The position numbers and the translations under genes were made by a program. DNA of 64,000 nt from Hyphomicrobiales bacterium. Lineage in GTDB: Bacteria > Pseudomonadota > Alphaproteobacteria > Rhizobiales > Rhizobiaceae. The stretch is from contig UEIF01000020.1 of NCBI GenBank assembly GCA_900468805.1, positions 62,001 to 126,000 of the forward strand, given 5' to 3'. The notes beneath the pieces are model-generated. The model ran no database searches, was not told the origin of the DNA, and saw nothing but the letters and a program-made list of their open reading frames with translations. This document shows, one piece after another, positions 55,459 through 64,000 of the stretch. Numbering within the stretch: position 1 is the stretch's first letter; every line of letters begins with the position of its first letter.

Positions 55459-56238
55459 TCACGCGGTCGGAACTGTCCCACCGTCGATCACGTGCTCGGT
55501 GCCGGTGATCGACGACGCTCGATCCGACGCGAGGAAAGCGATCAGGTCAGCGACCTCTCCCGGCTTGGCCGGCCGCCCCAGCGGTATACCGCCAAGCGAG
55601 TTCATGATCGTCTGCACAGCTTCGTCGTAGCTGATACCGGCTTCCTCTGCGATACGCAGGGCGAGACCGTTGGAGCCCGGATCGGCGATCCAACCGGGGG
55701 AGACCCGCACCACTCGCACACCCTTTGGAGAAACCTCCTTGGAGATGCTTTTGCTATAGGTGTTGAGCGCGCCCTTCGCCGACGCGTAGCCGGTTGTCGC
55801 CTGGTGCAGCGGGAGGATCCTCTGGATCGAGGTCACGTGAATGACAACCCCGCTTCCCTGGGCGATCATGCCGGGAATGAGAGCGCGATCCAGTCTAACG
55901 GCGGGAAAGAAGTTGAGGTTGAATTCCTTTTCCCATTCGGCTTCGGTCAGCGCGGCGAAGCCACCTGATGGTGCCGAGGAGCCACCCAATACGTTCACAA
56001 GGATATCGAGCCCGTCGAGCTCCCGGTGAACGGCGTCGACGACAGTCTGGACGCCGTCCACGGTCGTCAGGTCGGCTTCGACGAAGGCCGCGCCGGACAA
56101 GTCCGCCGGCTTCTTGCGAGCGGTGGTCAGCACGCGGGCGCCGAGTTCATTGAACAGCGCCACTGTTGCAGCGCCAGCACCCGAGGTGCCGCCAGTGATG
56201 AGAGCCCGACGGCCCTCCAGGGTGAGAAACGCGCTCAT
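55459..56238 (-). CDS. Short-chain dehydrogenase/reductase (SDR)
   Basis: A classical SDR of 259 residues. [10 protein letters not shown] is the NAD(P)-binding glycine motif, followed by a diagnostic VNVLGGSSA, the catalytic serine in VTSIQR and YASAKGA (YxxxK). PGWIADPG and the C-terminal [10 protein letters not shown] are typical. It overlaps the upstream NTF2-like gene by four bases. A divergent LysR gene probably regulates the pair. The substrate is unknown. Confidence 0.9.
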   Translation of the reverse strand: MSAFLTLEGRRALITGGTSGAGAATVALFNELGARVLTTARKKPADLSGAAFVEADLTTVDGVQTVVDAVHRELDGLDILVNVLGGSSAPSGGFAALTEAEWEKEFNLNFFPAVRLDRALIPGMIAQGSGVVIHVTSIQRILPLHQATTGYASAKGALNTYSKSISKEVSPKGVRVVRVSPGWIADPGSNGLALRIAEEAGISYDEAVQTIMNSLGGIPLGRPAKPGEVADLIAFLASDRASSITGTEHVIDGGTVPTA

Positions 56239-56564
56239 ACCGTGATCTCCAATTCGGCAACCTTGTCGCTTGCAAGGACGAAGAAGAACCGCAGATCGAT
56301 CGGGCTGCCTGGAAAGTCGCCAGCGGCGTGGGCTGTTACCTGAGTCTTACCGTTCTCGGTGATGACTAAGAAAGGCTCGACCGTGTAGCTGTACTGCTGG
56401 GCCTCATCAGCCATCCACTCGCGAATGGCCTCGTGTCCCTTATGGGTCTTCCCCTTATCCTTCACGATGCCGTTCTCGGTGAAGGTGGCAGCGATGGCAT
56501 CCGGGCTGCCTGTCCGGTCTGCCTCGAAATAGGCTTCGATTGGCTTCGGTAGTTTAATTGTCAT
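56235..56564 (-). CDS. NTF2-like / SnoaL-like protein
   Basis: A 109-residue single-domain NTF2-fold protein ([20 protein letters not shown] at the start, GHEAIREWM, then alternating strands). Such proteins act as small isomerases or hydrolases or as ligand-binding partners. Its stop overlaps the SDR start (ATGA). It is the first gene of a two-gene operon read away from the LysR gene. Confidence 0.8.
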   Translation of the reverse strand: MTIKLPKPIEAYFEADRTGSPDAIAATFTENGIVKDKGKTHKGHEAIREWMADEAQQYSYTVEPFLVITENGKTQVTAHAAGDFPGSPIDLRFFFVLASDKVAELEITV

Positions 56565-56621
56565 TCAATTTCTCCAGTCCTGTCTGAGCCTCTTCGGCTG
56601 TCGTTCGACCTCAGTTCGAGA

Positions 56622-56655
56622 TCAACTAATTCTAAAGGTAGATCAGAATTATTGA
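56622..56655. promoter_or_regulatory. LysR-type operator palindrome (T-N11-A)
   Basis: TCAACTAATTCT-N11-AGAATTATTGA forms an almost perfect inverted repeat with the T-N11-A core expected of LysR binding sites. It lies midway between the NTF2-like/SDR operon and the divergent LysR gene, 57 bases from one start and 48 from the other. Confidence 0.65.
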
Positions 56656-56703
56656 CTGGATAAGCGGGATAAAGGAGGATGAAACGTTGCGAAAAGAGGG
56701 ACA

Positions 56704-57600
56704 ATGACGCGATCCATTCTTGCTGACCTTGATGCCGTTCTCAGCATCGCCCGCTTGGGATCCTTCCGCGCAGCCGCCCTCGACCTCGGCATGTCGACGA
56801 CAGCGTTGAGCAACTCTATTGGAAAGCTCGAACAGCGTCTCGGCATCCGCCTGTTCAATCGGACGACGCGGAGCGTCTCGCTGACCGATGCGGGCAAGAC
56901 CTTCGTCGAACGCGTCGGCCCCGCGATGACAGACATCCACGACGCCATGCTGGCGGCGCAGTCGCTGCAGGAGATCCCGACCGGCACGCTGCGCATCAAC
57001 GCGTTTGCGACGGCAGCTCGTGAGGTGATGGAGCCGCTCATCCTTTCGTTCCTGCAGCGCTATCCCCAGGTCCATATCGACCTGGTTACCGAAGGACGGA
57101 TTGTCGATATCGTCGCGGCCGGTTTCGACCTGGGCTTGAGACCGGCCGATCTCGTCCCGGCCGACATGATCGCCGTGCCTCTGGGCCTGAAGCGCAGCAA
57201 TGCGGTTGTCGCTTCGCCGGAGTTCTTGCGAACGCATGGAAGGCCGGCCGTTCCGACCGACTTGTACCGGTTTCGCTGCATCCGCGCGCGTCTCCCCAAC
57301 AACGCGCTGTTCCGGTGGAAATTTGAAAAAGACGGGAACGCTGTCCAGATCGATGTGCAAGGCTCGATCACCCTCGACGAGTCAAGTCTCGTCAGGATAG
57401 CGGCTCAAAATGGGGTCGGGCTCGGATACGTCATGGAGGCGGATGTGCGCGATGACATTGCGGCCGGTCGACTGGTGCGCGTACTTGAGGATTGGACGCC
57501 CTCTCTCGCCGCCCTAGCGCTATACTACCCTGGACGGAAGAATCCACCGGCTGCCTTTAGCGCATTCATCCAGACTGCGCGCGAATTTGCGAACAGGTGA
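56704..57600 (+). CDS. LysR-family regulator, divergent from the SDR operon
   Basis: A 298-residue LysR protein of the CrgA/AaeR-like branch. The HTH reads [20 protein letters not shown] with [19 protein letters not shown]. The effector-binding domain follows, with the RGLxP-like [11 protein letters not shown] segment typical of the group. A T-N11-A palindrome lies just upstream, so autoregulation and control of the SDR/NTF2-like operon are likely. Confidence 0.9.
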   Translation: MTRSILADLDAVLSIARLGSFRAAALDLGMSTTALSNSIGKLEQRLGIRLFNRTTRSVSLTDAGKTFVERVGPAMTDIHDAMLAAQSLQEIPTGTLRINAFATAAREVMEPLILSFLQRYPQVHIDLVTEGRIVDIVAAGFDLGLRPADLVPADMIAVPLGLKRSNAVVASPEFLRTHGRPAVPTDLYRFRCIRARLPNNALFRWKFEKDGNAVQIDVQGSITLDESSLVRIAAQNGVGLGYVMEADVRDDIAAGRLVRVLEDWTPSLAALALYYPGRKNPPAAFSAFIQTAREFANR

Positions 57601-57790
57601 TCGCCCAGTGCATAATCGACGTCTCGTCGACATCGTTGATACGCACCCAACATACTTTGATGACGTCCGCGCTGCGAAAAGGTGTCCGGAAAACGACGGA
57701 TTTCCACACGCCGAAAACACTCAGTTCACACGCACCGCGCCGGGAGCCTCGACACCGATCGAGCTCTTATATTGCGTCCCTTCGGACGTT

Positions 57791-58073
57791 ATGTTCGATA
57801 TCGAGCCAAAGCGAGAGCTAATGAACCGAAGACGAGAGGTTGCCGGTCGCGTCATCGCGCGATGGGAGGCGCTTGGCTTTGTTCTCGACGCGAATCGCAA
57901 GCACCTCGCCGAACTTTGGATCGACCGTGTCATCGACGCAGCCGAATGCGCAATCGCTATCTGATCTCCTGCGCGAAACGGGCGGGCGGCGCGTGAAGTA
58001 CAAATTCCCGCTATCGCACCGGCAGTTGATTTTCCAGAGTTTGAAGCGCCCGAAGAGTTCATCCGAAGCTTAA
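57791..58073 (+). pseudogene. Frameshifted short rhizobial hypothetical gene
   Basis: The ATG at 57791 opens MFDIEPKRELMNRRREVAGR then VIARWEALGFVLDANRK, a pattern I associate with short conserved rhizobial proteins. After AAE at about 57948 the match jumps to the next frame (MRNRYL) and then to a third (DLLRETGGRRVKYKFPLSHR), so at least two frameshifts have occurred. Function unknown; possibly an antitoxin-like helix pair. Confidence 0.4.
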
Positions 58074-58111
58074 CGCTTCCGCCCTCATCTATCGAATAAA
58101 GGAAACAACCA

Positions 58112-58210
58112 ATGGCAACGACACGCCGCCGACCAGTCAATCCGATGGACGACGCCGACGTGTCGTCACAATCGGCCGTCAAACTCTTCAAGCCGGGTCC
58201 GGCGATATGA
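58112..58210 (+). CDS. Very short ORF (32 residues) with a good ribosome binding site
   Basis: AAAGGAA lies six bases before an ATG that opens MATTRRRPVNPMDDADVSSQ and stops after 32 codons. It is probably the truncated start of a longer gene that followed the decayed ORF upstream; alternatively a small peptide. Confidence 0.3.
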   Translation: MATTRRRPVNPMDDADVSSQSAVKLFKPGPAI

Positions 58211-58296
58211 CCATTGGGCCGTATTGCATTAAATCGCCTGTTTTACTTGGGATACCGCTCCGAGATTCAGGACCGGCCAAACCGCAAGGCGCACTC

Positions 58297-58602
58297 TTAG
58301 TGCGTTTCGACCTCGCGTACATTCGTGACTAATATCTTGCTGTCCGTTCCATACCCAATAAGAGCGATCGAGAGCGCCTCAGTGACGTTGTCCGCCTCTT
58401 CGTCCCTGGCGATCAGTTCGAGTTTGTAAGCCGCCTTTTCATCAGTCTCATATCGGATGCCATTGTAATTGACGACCCTGATGTTCTTTGGCGCGATGTC
58501 TTTGACGTCCGACACAATGAACTCGAAGAGGAAATGCTCGGCAAGCGTCTCCCGCAATTCGTATATCCTGGACGGTGGAAATATGACTTCAATTTTTTTC
58601 AC
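58297..58602 (-). CDS. PII-like (GlnB superfamily) protein
   Basis: A 101-residue single-domain protein with the ferredoxin-like order of PII proteins: KKIEVIFPPSRIYELRETL as strand-helix one, FIVSDVKDI as strand two, YKLELIARDEEADNVTEALS as strand-helix three and DSKILVTNVREVE at the end. The T-loop is short and lacks the Tyr51 uridylylation motif, and no amtB is adjacent, so it is a PII-like rather than a canonical GlnB/GlnK. The start is a GTG at 58602 with GAGGAG upstream; an overlapping ATG is out of frame. Confidence 0.75.
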   Translation of the reverse strand: MKKIEVIFPPSRIYELRETLAEHFLFEFIVSDVKDIAPKNIRVVNYNGIRYETDEKAAYKLELIARDEEADNVTEALSIALIGYGTDSKILVTNVREVETH

Positions 58603-58803
58603 GCATTACTCCTCTTCGAAATATCGACGGCTGTCGCTCGCCAATCCATATTATCTGTCCTCAAAATCGCATTCATTTGCGTCTCCGTTTCGCTGTCGAA
58701 AAGAACAGTGCGGCGCCGACCTCAGGCCGATTGACCTAGTGCTTCATGCAGGCAACGAACGAGGGCACACTGGGGGTCGATGCTGTAGGAACACCCTGCT
58801 GAC

Positions 58804-60039
58804 CTATTGAAAATCCCGCGCGGGGTGCCTGGTCGCGCCCTTGCCGGCAGCGCGCTCCAGGAGTTCCTGGGTGCTCTCAAGGAACCGATCAAATGGCGTT
58901 CGCGCCGCATAGAGTATGTGGACACGTCCATTCACCTGTCCTGTCGCAATCGTATGGTCCGCGTCTTTTTCCCCGATAGCCAACGGCCCCCAAACAGCGT
59001 CCACCCGAATTGCGCCATAAGACTGAGCGATTTGATGTCCAAGATGACCCAAGCGAAGTCCATGGCAAGCGCTCGCAGAAGATGCGTCGTTTCGTATCAA
59101 CGGAATACTCTCGGGCACCTTCGCCGGTATGGATATCCTGTGGTTGCTGCCTTCGTTTCGCATCTCGCGGGGGAATTCCGACGCCAGGGACCGTGCCAGG
59201 GCAAACAAGTCGGTTTCGTCGATGAGAGCGTAGTCTTTCGTATGAACCGTGCTTTCCACAACGCAGGACGGCGCTTGGGGACGAGAAAGCCGAATTTCGC
59301 TCAGGACGCGCCTTACATCGCTTGTATGGCTACCAGCTTGAAACTGAGTGGATTTGACCAACGCTGCTGACAGGAGGTCTTCGAGACTGAGCCCGTGGCT
59401 GCGAGCCACCACGTCGAGTTGAGCGGTCAATGCCGGCGACAGGCGGGCACTGTTGATATGAGGTTCGCTCCATGCCGTCGTACAGGAGGCGGCTAACGAT
59501 GTGGCCTTCTCTTCGCGCCCCGGTGGGACCGCAACTGCTGCGGGGAAACAGTGTCTGACGACCGACCCGCCACCGATCACAGTCAGCAAATCGCTCATCA
59601 CCCTTGAAAGCGCACTTGTATCCGCAATCGCTGCGTGCGCGACGAGCATGAGAGTCGAAGCTTCGGCGCCATGCAGAAGGAAGGCCCTCGCCAGCGGGCT
59701 GGAATGACGAATCTTGTCTTTCAGTTCGATCGAGATGGCTCCTTTCCAGTCCTCTTCATCGCAACCCGACACCTCCAGCGGAAACGGTCGCCTGGGCAGA
59801 TCGAAGAATGCCGGTCGCCCTTCATAGTCGAGCGCGATCTCAACACCCAGCAAAGGGTGACAACGCCGCACTTCGTCAAGCGCTCGTTGCCAATCTTGGA
59901 TGGTTGTCCTCCCGGATACCTCCGCGATGATGACAGCTCTCGGCTGCCGGGAAACGGTCTCATGCCAGCGACACCGCTCGAGGGGGCCGAGCAGTCGCAA
60001 CGGAAGAGGAATGAGACCAAAAAAGGCGATGTCCATCAT
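58804..60039 (-). CDS. Condensation-domain-like acyltransferase (CAT superfamily)
   Basis: About 411 residues with the two-lobe layout of non-ribosomal peptide condensation domains and PapA-type acyltransferases. The active-site motif normally reads HHxxxDG; here it is AHAAIADT, keeping the catalytic second histidine (H135) and the aspartate (D140) but not the first His or the Gly. Later segments (a polar NSARLSPALTAQLDVVA helix, then DAVWGPLAI near the DFGWG position) fit. No peptide synthetase or carrier protein is nearby, so it may transfer an acyl group as a free-standing enzyme or be non-catalytic. The start is MMDIAFFG, with two adjacent ATGs at 60039/60036. Confidence 0.6.
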   Translation of the reverse strand: MMDIAFFGLIPLPLRLLGPLERCRWHETVSRQPRAVIIAEVSGRTTIQDWQRALDEVRRCHPLLGVEIALDYEGRPAFFDLPRRPFPLEVSGCDEEDWKGAISIELKDKIRHSSPLARAFLLHGAEASTLMLVAHAAIADTSALSRVMSDLLTVIGGGSVVRHCFPAAVAVPPGREEKATSLAASCTTAWSEPHINSARLSPALTAQLDVVARSHGLSLEDLLSAALVKSTQFQAGSHTSDVRRVLSEIRLSRPQAPSCVVESTVHTKDYALIDETDLFALARSLASEFPREMRNEGSNHRISIPAKVPESIPLIRNDASSASACHGLRLGHLGHQIAQSYGAIRVDAVWGPLAIGEKDADHTIATGQVNGRVHILYAARTPFDRFLESTQELLERAAGKGATRHPARDFQ

Positions 60040-60772
60040 GATCAAGCTCTTCGTGTGTCGTGTAGACGCGCAGCCATGGGAGCACGCCACCAAGGAAGTG
60101 TGGGTCTTTTCGGGGAGCCAGAATTGCCGAAGCGGATATCGCGGATGTTTCAGATCGCTATTAGTCGGTTGTAGCTGTAGTCAAACACCGGATTGCGATC
60201 ATAGCTTCGCGCGGGTCTCCCGGCTGGCGAGGTCGGCCCCCAGAAGCGCAGAGTTCTGGATCCACCGCAGGGGCCGATATTGTTCGTGCTACCCGCGGAC
60301 TGTTGGATAAGGGACTCGATGCGGCAGTTACCGGGCATTCCACTCGATTTAGCGACATTAATCCCTACCAATGCGGGCCGAGGTACACCGGCAGCGTACC
60401 GATCATGCCGGGACACACCGTAGCAATTCGCAATATTCCGTGCCGTGCTGCCGGCCCGCTGGGGGACGGCCGCCCACCTAGTTTCCGGACAAGCGACGAA
60501 AATGTCCCCGGCCGCCGACGTCCGCGCAGGTGTCACCCTCGTGATGTTACACCTGCAACCAACGCCTGAAGAATCGATGTTCTTATGAAATCTGCAAATT
60601 CCAAGGCAGTCATTGCCAGAAGCGGTGCCAGAGCAAGTCCATAAGGCTTTCCGGCCCACCGCACCGGCGATCCGGCAATTCCTCAATCTTAACCGAGCAT
60701 GCGTCGGTGATCGGGTAATGCCGGTTTGCCAATTCCGTCACAGTCACGCGGTTCCAGAAGGGAGTTTGTAGA
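60040..60772. other. 733-bp region upstream of the F-box gene; no gene seen
   Basis: No supported coding frame. This should contain the promoters of both divergent neighbours. I looked for vir, tts and nod boxes: AGCAATTCGCAA near 60422 and TGCAAATTCCAA near 60593 share only CAATT/CAA cores with the vir box, and nothing matches well. The F-box gene ribosome binding site is GAAGGGAG, about ten bases before the ATG. Confidence 0.3.
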
Positions 60773-62239
60773 ATGGTTTGGAAACAAGAGCAGACGAGTT
60801 GGATGGAGGTGGTGGTGGAGTTGCCACCAGAGATGTTTCTCGAAATCAACAAACACCTAGACCCGATCGATCTTCTGACCATGTCCCAGGTAAATTCCGC
60901 TCGAAGACAGCAAATCCTCTCAGATCCACATTGGAATGCGGATCGGCTGCAAGCGATTGGCGCCCAGAAGGCCTGGCAAGGTCTGATGGAGGCGCATTCC
61001 GAAAACGTGATGGCTGCCGTAGCACGCTTTTTCAAGGGGCTTTTGACGGATGACCCACCAACTGCTGCCGAGCGGCTCGTGGATCTTGACGACCTTGAGT
61101 TGCTCAAGACCCTTGCCCGGCGAAGCGACTGCCTGACACCTCAGCAGCAATTGGATCTATCCGCAGCCATAAAGACAATGGCCAATAAAGAACCGAATGA
61201 ACTGAACAGACATGATCAAGACGTCTGCCTCAGAACGTTTGCTCCGCATTTTGCGGCTCTTTCGCCGGAGCTTCGCAGTGAGCTTATCAAGGAGGCTGAC
61301 AAGACGCCGCATCTACCCTCCGGCTTGGAATTCCTGGCATATGGTCTGCCGGCGTTTTCTGCCGACCGGCACGAGGAATGGGTCGCCGGGATCGAAAAAA
61401 TCGGTTCGGCGAAAGGGCGCTGGCTAGCAGCAAAAGGCTTCGCAGTCGGCCTCGAGTGGCTTTCTGCGGAAAGGCGCGACCGGCTCCTCGCTGTGGTCAA
61501 AGCACTTCCCCCTAAAATGAGCGTGCAAGCGCTCGAGCCGTTCGTCGAGCGTATAGAAATCTTCCAGGCGCTTGAACGCCAGGACCTGATCAATCATGCG
61601 AAGTCTATCCAGGACGAAAACAATCGCCTGAGCCTTCTCGCTAATTTCGGCGCCGTTCTTCGGGCGCTTTCTCCCGATCAACACGAAGACCTGATCAGGA
61701 TTTTTGAAAGTTGCGCGAACGGGCGATTGCTGGGCCGGTTTTCAGCGGGCGCGGCTGCTCTTTCGCACGATCGTCTTCAGCGCCTCTTCAATACAAACGC
61801 GAGCTTGCAGGTTGCTCAGGAGCGTCAGCATGCACTGGCCGGTTTTGCCCCCGCCCTTTGTGCCTTGTCTCCCGCACAGCGTCAAACTGTGATCGACGAT
61901 GGCATAATTCCGCTGATCGAAACGCGCCCCGACCTGTTAGCGGGGCTGCGTCGCGGCTTAACAACACTTACGTTGCAGGGAGCAGGTGATAAGGTCGGGA
62001 GCGAATTCGAGGACCATGTAAGGAACAAGGGCCATAGACTTGACGCTCAACTCGAGGATCATATCCTTCGCGCTATCAAGGCTCTCGACCCCGAAAAACA
62101 AGCTCAGGCCTTGACCGCCTTGGGACAGGGACTGGCGCCCTTTGCGCCAGACCTTTTCACTAAACTGCGGTTAATCGCGCGCAAAATTAACGATGAAAAA
62201 TTGCGAAGAAGGACAGAATTAGCCTTGTCCCTGAGCTGA
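60773..62239 (+). CDS. F-box protein with tandem helical repeats, putative host-targeted effector
   Basis: A 488-residue protein. Residues 15-54 read as an F-box (VELPPEMFLEINKHLDPIDL, then LTMSQVNSARRQQILSDPHW), a motif that binds eukaryotic Skp1 in SCF ubiquitin ligases. From 156 to about 455 follow helical repeats starting near 156, 189, 222, 256, 291, 324, 357 and 391, a period of 33-35, each like GFAPALCALSPAQRQTVI. The layout resembles a HEAT/ARM-type target-binding solenoid. The C-terminal 30 residues are basic (KINDEKLRRRTE). No signal peptide or membrane span is present. Bacteria have no SCF complex, so the natural reading is an effector delivered to plant cells, as known for Agrobacterium VirF and Ralstonia GALA proteins, which it does not resemble outside the F-box. 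The delivery route is unknown. Confidence 0.75.
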   Translation: MVWKQEQTSWMEVVVELPPEMFLEINKHLDPIDLLTMSQVNSARRQQILSDPHWNADRLQAIGAQKAWQGLMEAHSENVMAAVARFFKGLLTDDPPTAAERLVDLDDLELLKTLARRSDCLTPQQQLDLSAAIKTMANKEPNELNRHDQDVCLRTFAPHFAALSPELRSELIKEADKTPHLPSGLEFLAYGLPAFSADRHEEWVAGIEKIGSAKGRWLAAKGFAVGLEWLSAERRDRLLAVVKALPPKMSVQALEPFVERIEIFQALERQDLINHAKSIQDENNRLSLLANFGAVLRALSPDQHEDLIRIFESCANGRLLGRFSAGAAALSHDRLQRLFNTNASLQVAQERQHALAGFAPALCALSPAQRQTVIDDGIIPLIETRPDLLAGLRRGLTTLTLQGAGDKVGSEFEDHVRNKGHRLDAQLEDHILRAIKALDPEKQAQALTALGQGLAPFAPDLFTKLRLIARKINDEKLRRRTELALSLS

Positions 62240-62475
62240 TTTTCGATGATGCGGCACGTGCGCAGTTCTTTGCGATGAGGAGCGAAAATCGTTCGCGACA
62301 GTTGGAGACCACCTTGAAGCCGATGCAGGGGCTGCCAGCTCGTGGTCCATCTCAAGGCTCCAAAGCGAACCTGCGATGGTGAGCCTGCAGCAGCAGGCAG
62401 GACGGATGAGCGCGCGCCGCCGAACTTGTTTCGAGACCAAAGGCGGCCTAGATCAATCGCGAAGACCGAACACAA

Positions 62476-63504
62476 TCAGGCCCCGATCTTGAAGACCGCC
62501 GCATTGTCCTGCACCTCGCGCAGCCGCTTGTAAGAAGCCTGCCTGAGCTTGCCGTCGTCGGTCCAGGCCCGGTACTCAATTTCCGCGATCAAAGTCGGCT
62601 CTACCCAGACGATATCCTTTCGTCGGCCCTCGATAGTCGACAGGCGGTTTATTTGTCGCAAGCCTGTCCATCATCTGGCGAAGCCCAACGGCAACCTTGT
62701 AGGAGAAGCCGGTTCCGACTGAGCCGACAAAGTGAAGCTGGTTCGAGCAAGAGACTGCCGACGCCACTGCGGGCAGCGGTAGATTTCTCGTAGCCGATGA
62801 TGAAGAAACGGTCGCTCTGGACACACTTGACCTTCACCCAGTCGCCGGTCCGATCGGACCGGTATTCGCTTTTGGCGTCCTCGAAGATCACGCCTTCCAG
62901 GCCATGCTCACACGCCGCCTCGAAGATCGCCTCATTGTCTCCGTCTATCTCAGCGGAAAAGCGGATATCGCCCTCGCTGTCGCCGAGCAGTTCCGCAAGC
63001 AGATGCCTCCGGCTGGAGAGCTCCATCTTTCTGAGATCATGACCGTCGAGATAGAGCAGATCGAAGGCAAAGAAGATTGCGCTCGAGGGTGCCACCTTGC
63101 CGCTGCGCCCGCCGAGAGACCGCTGCAGCGCCTCGAAATCCGACCGCCCCTCAGCATCAAGCACGACAGCCTCGCCATCGACGATCGCGCTTGTAACGCC
63201 CACCTCTTTCGCAGCCTCGGCAATCTTGGGGACCGCGCCGTCCAGTCGTGGCCGCCGCGCGTCAGGATCCTGATGCCTTGAGGCTCTATGTGGATCGCCA
63301 GACGATAGCCGTCGAACTTGACCTCTGCGATGTAATGCGGATCGGTCGGAGGCTTTGGCTTGAGAAGCGCAAGCGCCGGCACGACACGCTCCGGCATGGG
63401 ATCAAGAAGCAGGTCGGGCTGAGCGGGAACGCGCTTTTTACGAACGCCGCCTTGAGCGGGCGATCGTCAGTGAGAAGGGGTTTGGTGCGGGGTCGATCGA
63501 TCAT
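62476..63504 (-). pseudogene. Decayed LigD-type ATP-dependent DNA ligase gene
   Basis: Pieces of a LigD ligase domain appear in order across at least four frame changes. They are KPLLTDDRPLKAAFVKSAFP; MPERVVPALALLKPKPPT with the catalytic lysine in AEVKFDGYRLA; AIVDGEAVVLDAEGRSDFEA; FAFDLLYLDGHDLR; GLEGVIFEDAKS and WVKVKC; FVGSVGTGFS; and finally WVEPTLIAEIEYRAWT. LigD joins ends in Ku-dependent repair; rhizobia often carry several copies. The start ATG and C-terminal stop survive, so decay is recent, or the read has errors. Confidence 0.8.
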
Positions 63505-63617
63505 CTGTGGATTACATCAGAAACTTCTAAAGAAGAAATTGTCGTCAGGTTTCAGGATGGTACCGTTCATGACGTCACCTTACCGGGTGCATTCTCCTCC
63601 TGTGTGACGACCTCCAA

Positions 63618-63640
63618 CTGCCCCGCTTCGGCGGGGCTTT
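63618..63640 (+). terminator. Intrinsic terminator-like hairpin on the plus strand
   Basis: GCCCCGC-TTC-GGCGGGGC is a strong GC stem followed by TTTTGTCTTT on the plus strand. No plus-strand gene ends here: both neighbours are minus-strand relics. It could end an unannotated small RNA starting within 63490-63617, or be left from a lost gene. Confidence 0.55.
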
Positions 63641-63647
63641 TGTCTTT

Positions 63648-63938
63648 GCTCAATCGGTCTCTTTCGCCATGTCGTCCGGCAGGACATGCATTCTGGATGC
63701 ATGAGCCGCATCCACGAAGGCCTGGCGGGCAACCTCGGCACCCATAGAGCTGCATTGCATCCATCAAGGTCGCCAGCGCGCGATGGAACCGGCCAGGGTC
63801 GTGTTCGACATGCGGCCATTTCTCGCTCAGGAGAAACGAGGCAAGATCCTCGACGCTGTGGGCCTGACGATATTTCGACATGCCGTCGATTTCGACGTGC
63901 AGCGGACGGATCGGTGTGGAAGCCTGAAGATTGTCCAT
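63648..63938 (-). pseudogene. DUF982-family gene with a frameshift
   Basis: The ATG at 63938 opens MDNLQASTPIRPLHVEIDGM and continues through VEDLASFLLSEKWP and FHRALATLMDAM, typical of the short rhizobial DUF982 family. Near 63745 the frame goes wrong. The expected C-terminal helix (VARQAFVDAAHASRMHVLPD) is present in another frame and stops at 63648. It is a one-event pseudogene or a sequencing error. Confidence 0.6.
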
Positions 63939-64000
63939 GACGCAATACCTCTCGATGTCTCGACAGGGTCACATGGGACGGGTCGAGTCACTCAGGCCGA

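Noticed and set aside
60410..60610. Vir-box-like CAATT sequences upstream of the F-box gene
   Set aside because: Only five or six of twelve positions match and the dyad is lost.
1..64000. tRNA, rRNA, CRISPR arrays and complete insertion sequences
   Set aside because: None was seen by eye on either strand; degenerate elements could still be missed without a computed search.

Overview
The window looks like an accessory region of a member of the Rhizobiales (Rhizobium, Sinorhizobium/Ensifer or Mesorhizobium type). The evidence is a VirG-type response regulator, an ACC deaminase, a tssJ-less imp-type type VI secretion system (T6SS), a LigD-type ligase relic, a DUF982-type relic and short proteins typical of rhizobia. 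I cannot name the species or say whether this is chromosome, chromid or plasmid. The many decayed genes, solitary regulators and foreign-looking AT-richer genes suit a large plasmid or a genomic island. I saw no tRNA, rRNA, CRISPR array or intact insertion sequence.

Left part (1-15 kb). A VirG-like regulator is followed by a 1.3-kb stretch with no clear gene and a secreted or anchored lysophospholipase-like hydrolase. Divergent from that hydrolase are acdS (ACC deaminase) and a homodimeric pyruvate-dehydrogenase-E1-like enzyme, apparently one operon. Next comes a likely meta-cleavage aromatic catabolism group: LigA/LigB-type extradiol dioxygenase subunits on the minus strand, then an alpha/beta hydrolase and a fumarylacetoacetase-family enzyme on the plus strand. 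A regulator with HTH, receiver-like and GAF regions and a cytochrome P450 follow. A long near-palindrome lies between those two, and a perfect stem-loop follows the P450.

Centre (15-51 kb). A complete-looking T6SS is laid out as two convergent operons. The plus-strand arm is tssA-tssB-tssC-hcp-tssE-tssF-tssG-tssH(clpV)-vgrG-lysR. The minus-strand arm is tssK-tagH(fha)-tssL-tssM-pppA-unknown-ppkA-(caspase-like)-(heme/HAMP sensor). The system lacks tssJ, tagF, impE and any PAAR gene in the window. It keeps a PpkA/PppA/FHA phosphorylation circuit, joined to a CxxCH-containing membrane sensor and an apparently inactive caspase-fold protein. Unrecognised, mostly AT-richer genes flank the machinery. 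On the left are a small cysteine-hydrolase-like protein and a 378-residue protein with toxin-like motifs. On the right are a multi-membrane-span protein and a large helical protein. They are candidate cargo, but this is inference.

Right part (51-64 kb). This is a mosaic of intact genes (M20 amidohydrolase, SDR plus NTF2-like pair with a divergent LysR regulator, PII-like protein, condensation-domain-like protein) and at least seven decayed genes: SDR, AAA_14 ATPase, DUF5615-like toxin, MarR, a short rhizobial hypothetical, LigD ligase and DUF982. The most striking gene of the window is at 60773-62239. It encodes an N-terminal eukaryotic-type F-box followed by about eight helical repeats of 33-35 residues, the architecture of an effector delivered into a eukaryotic host.
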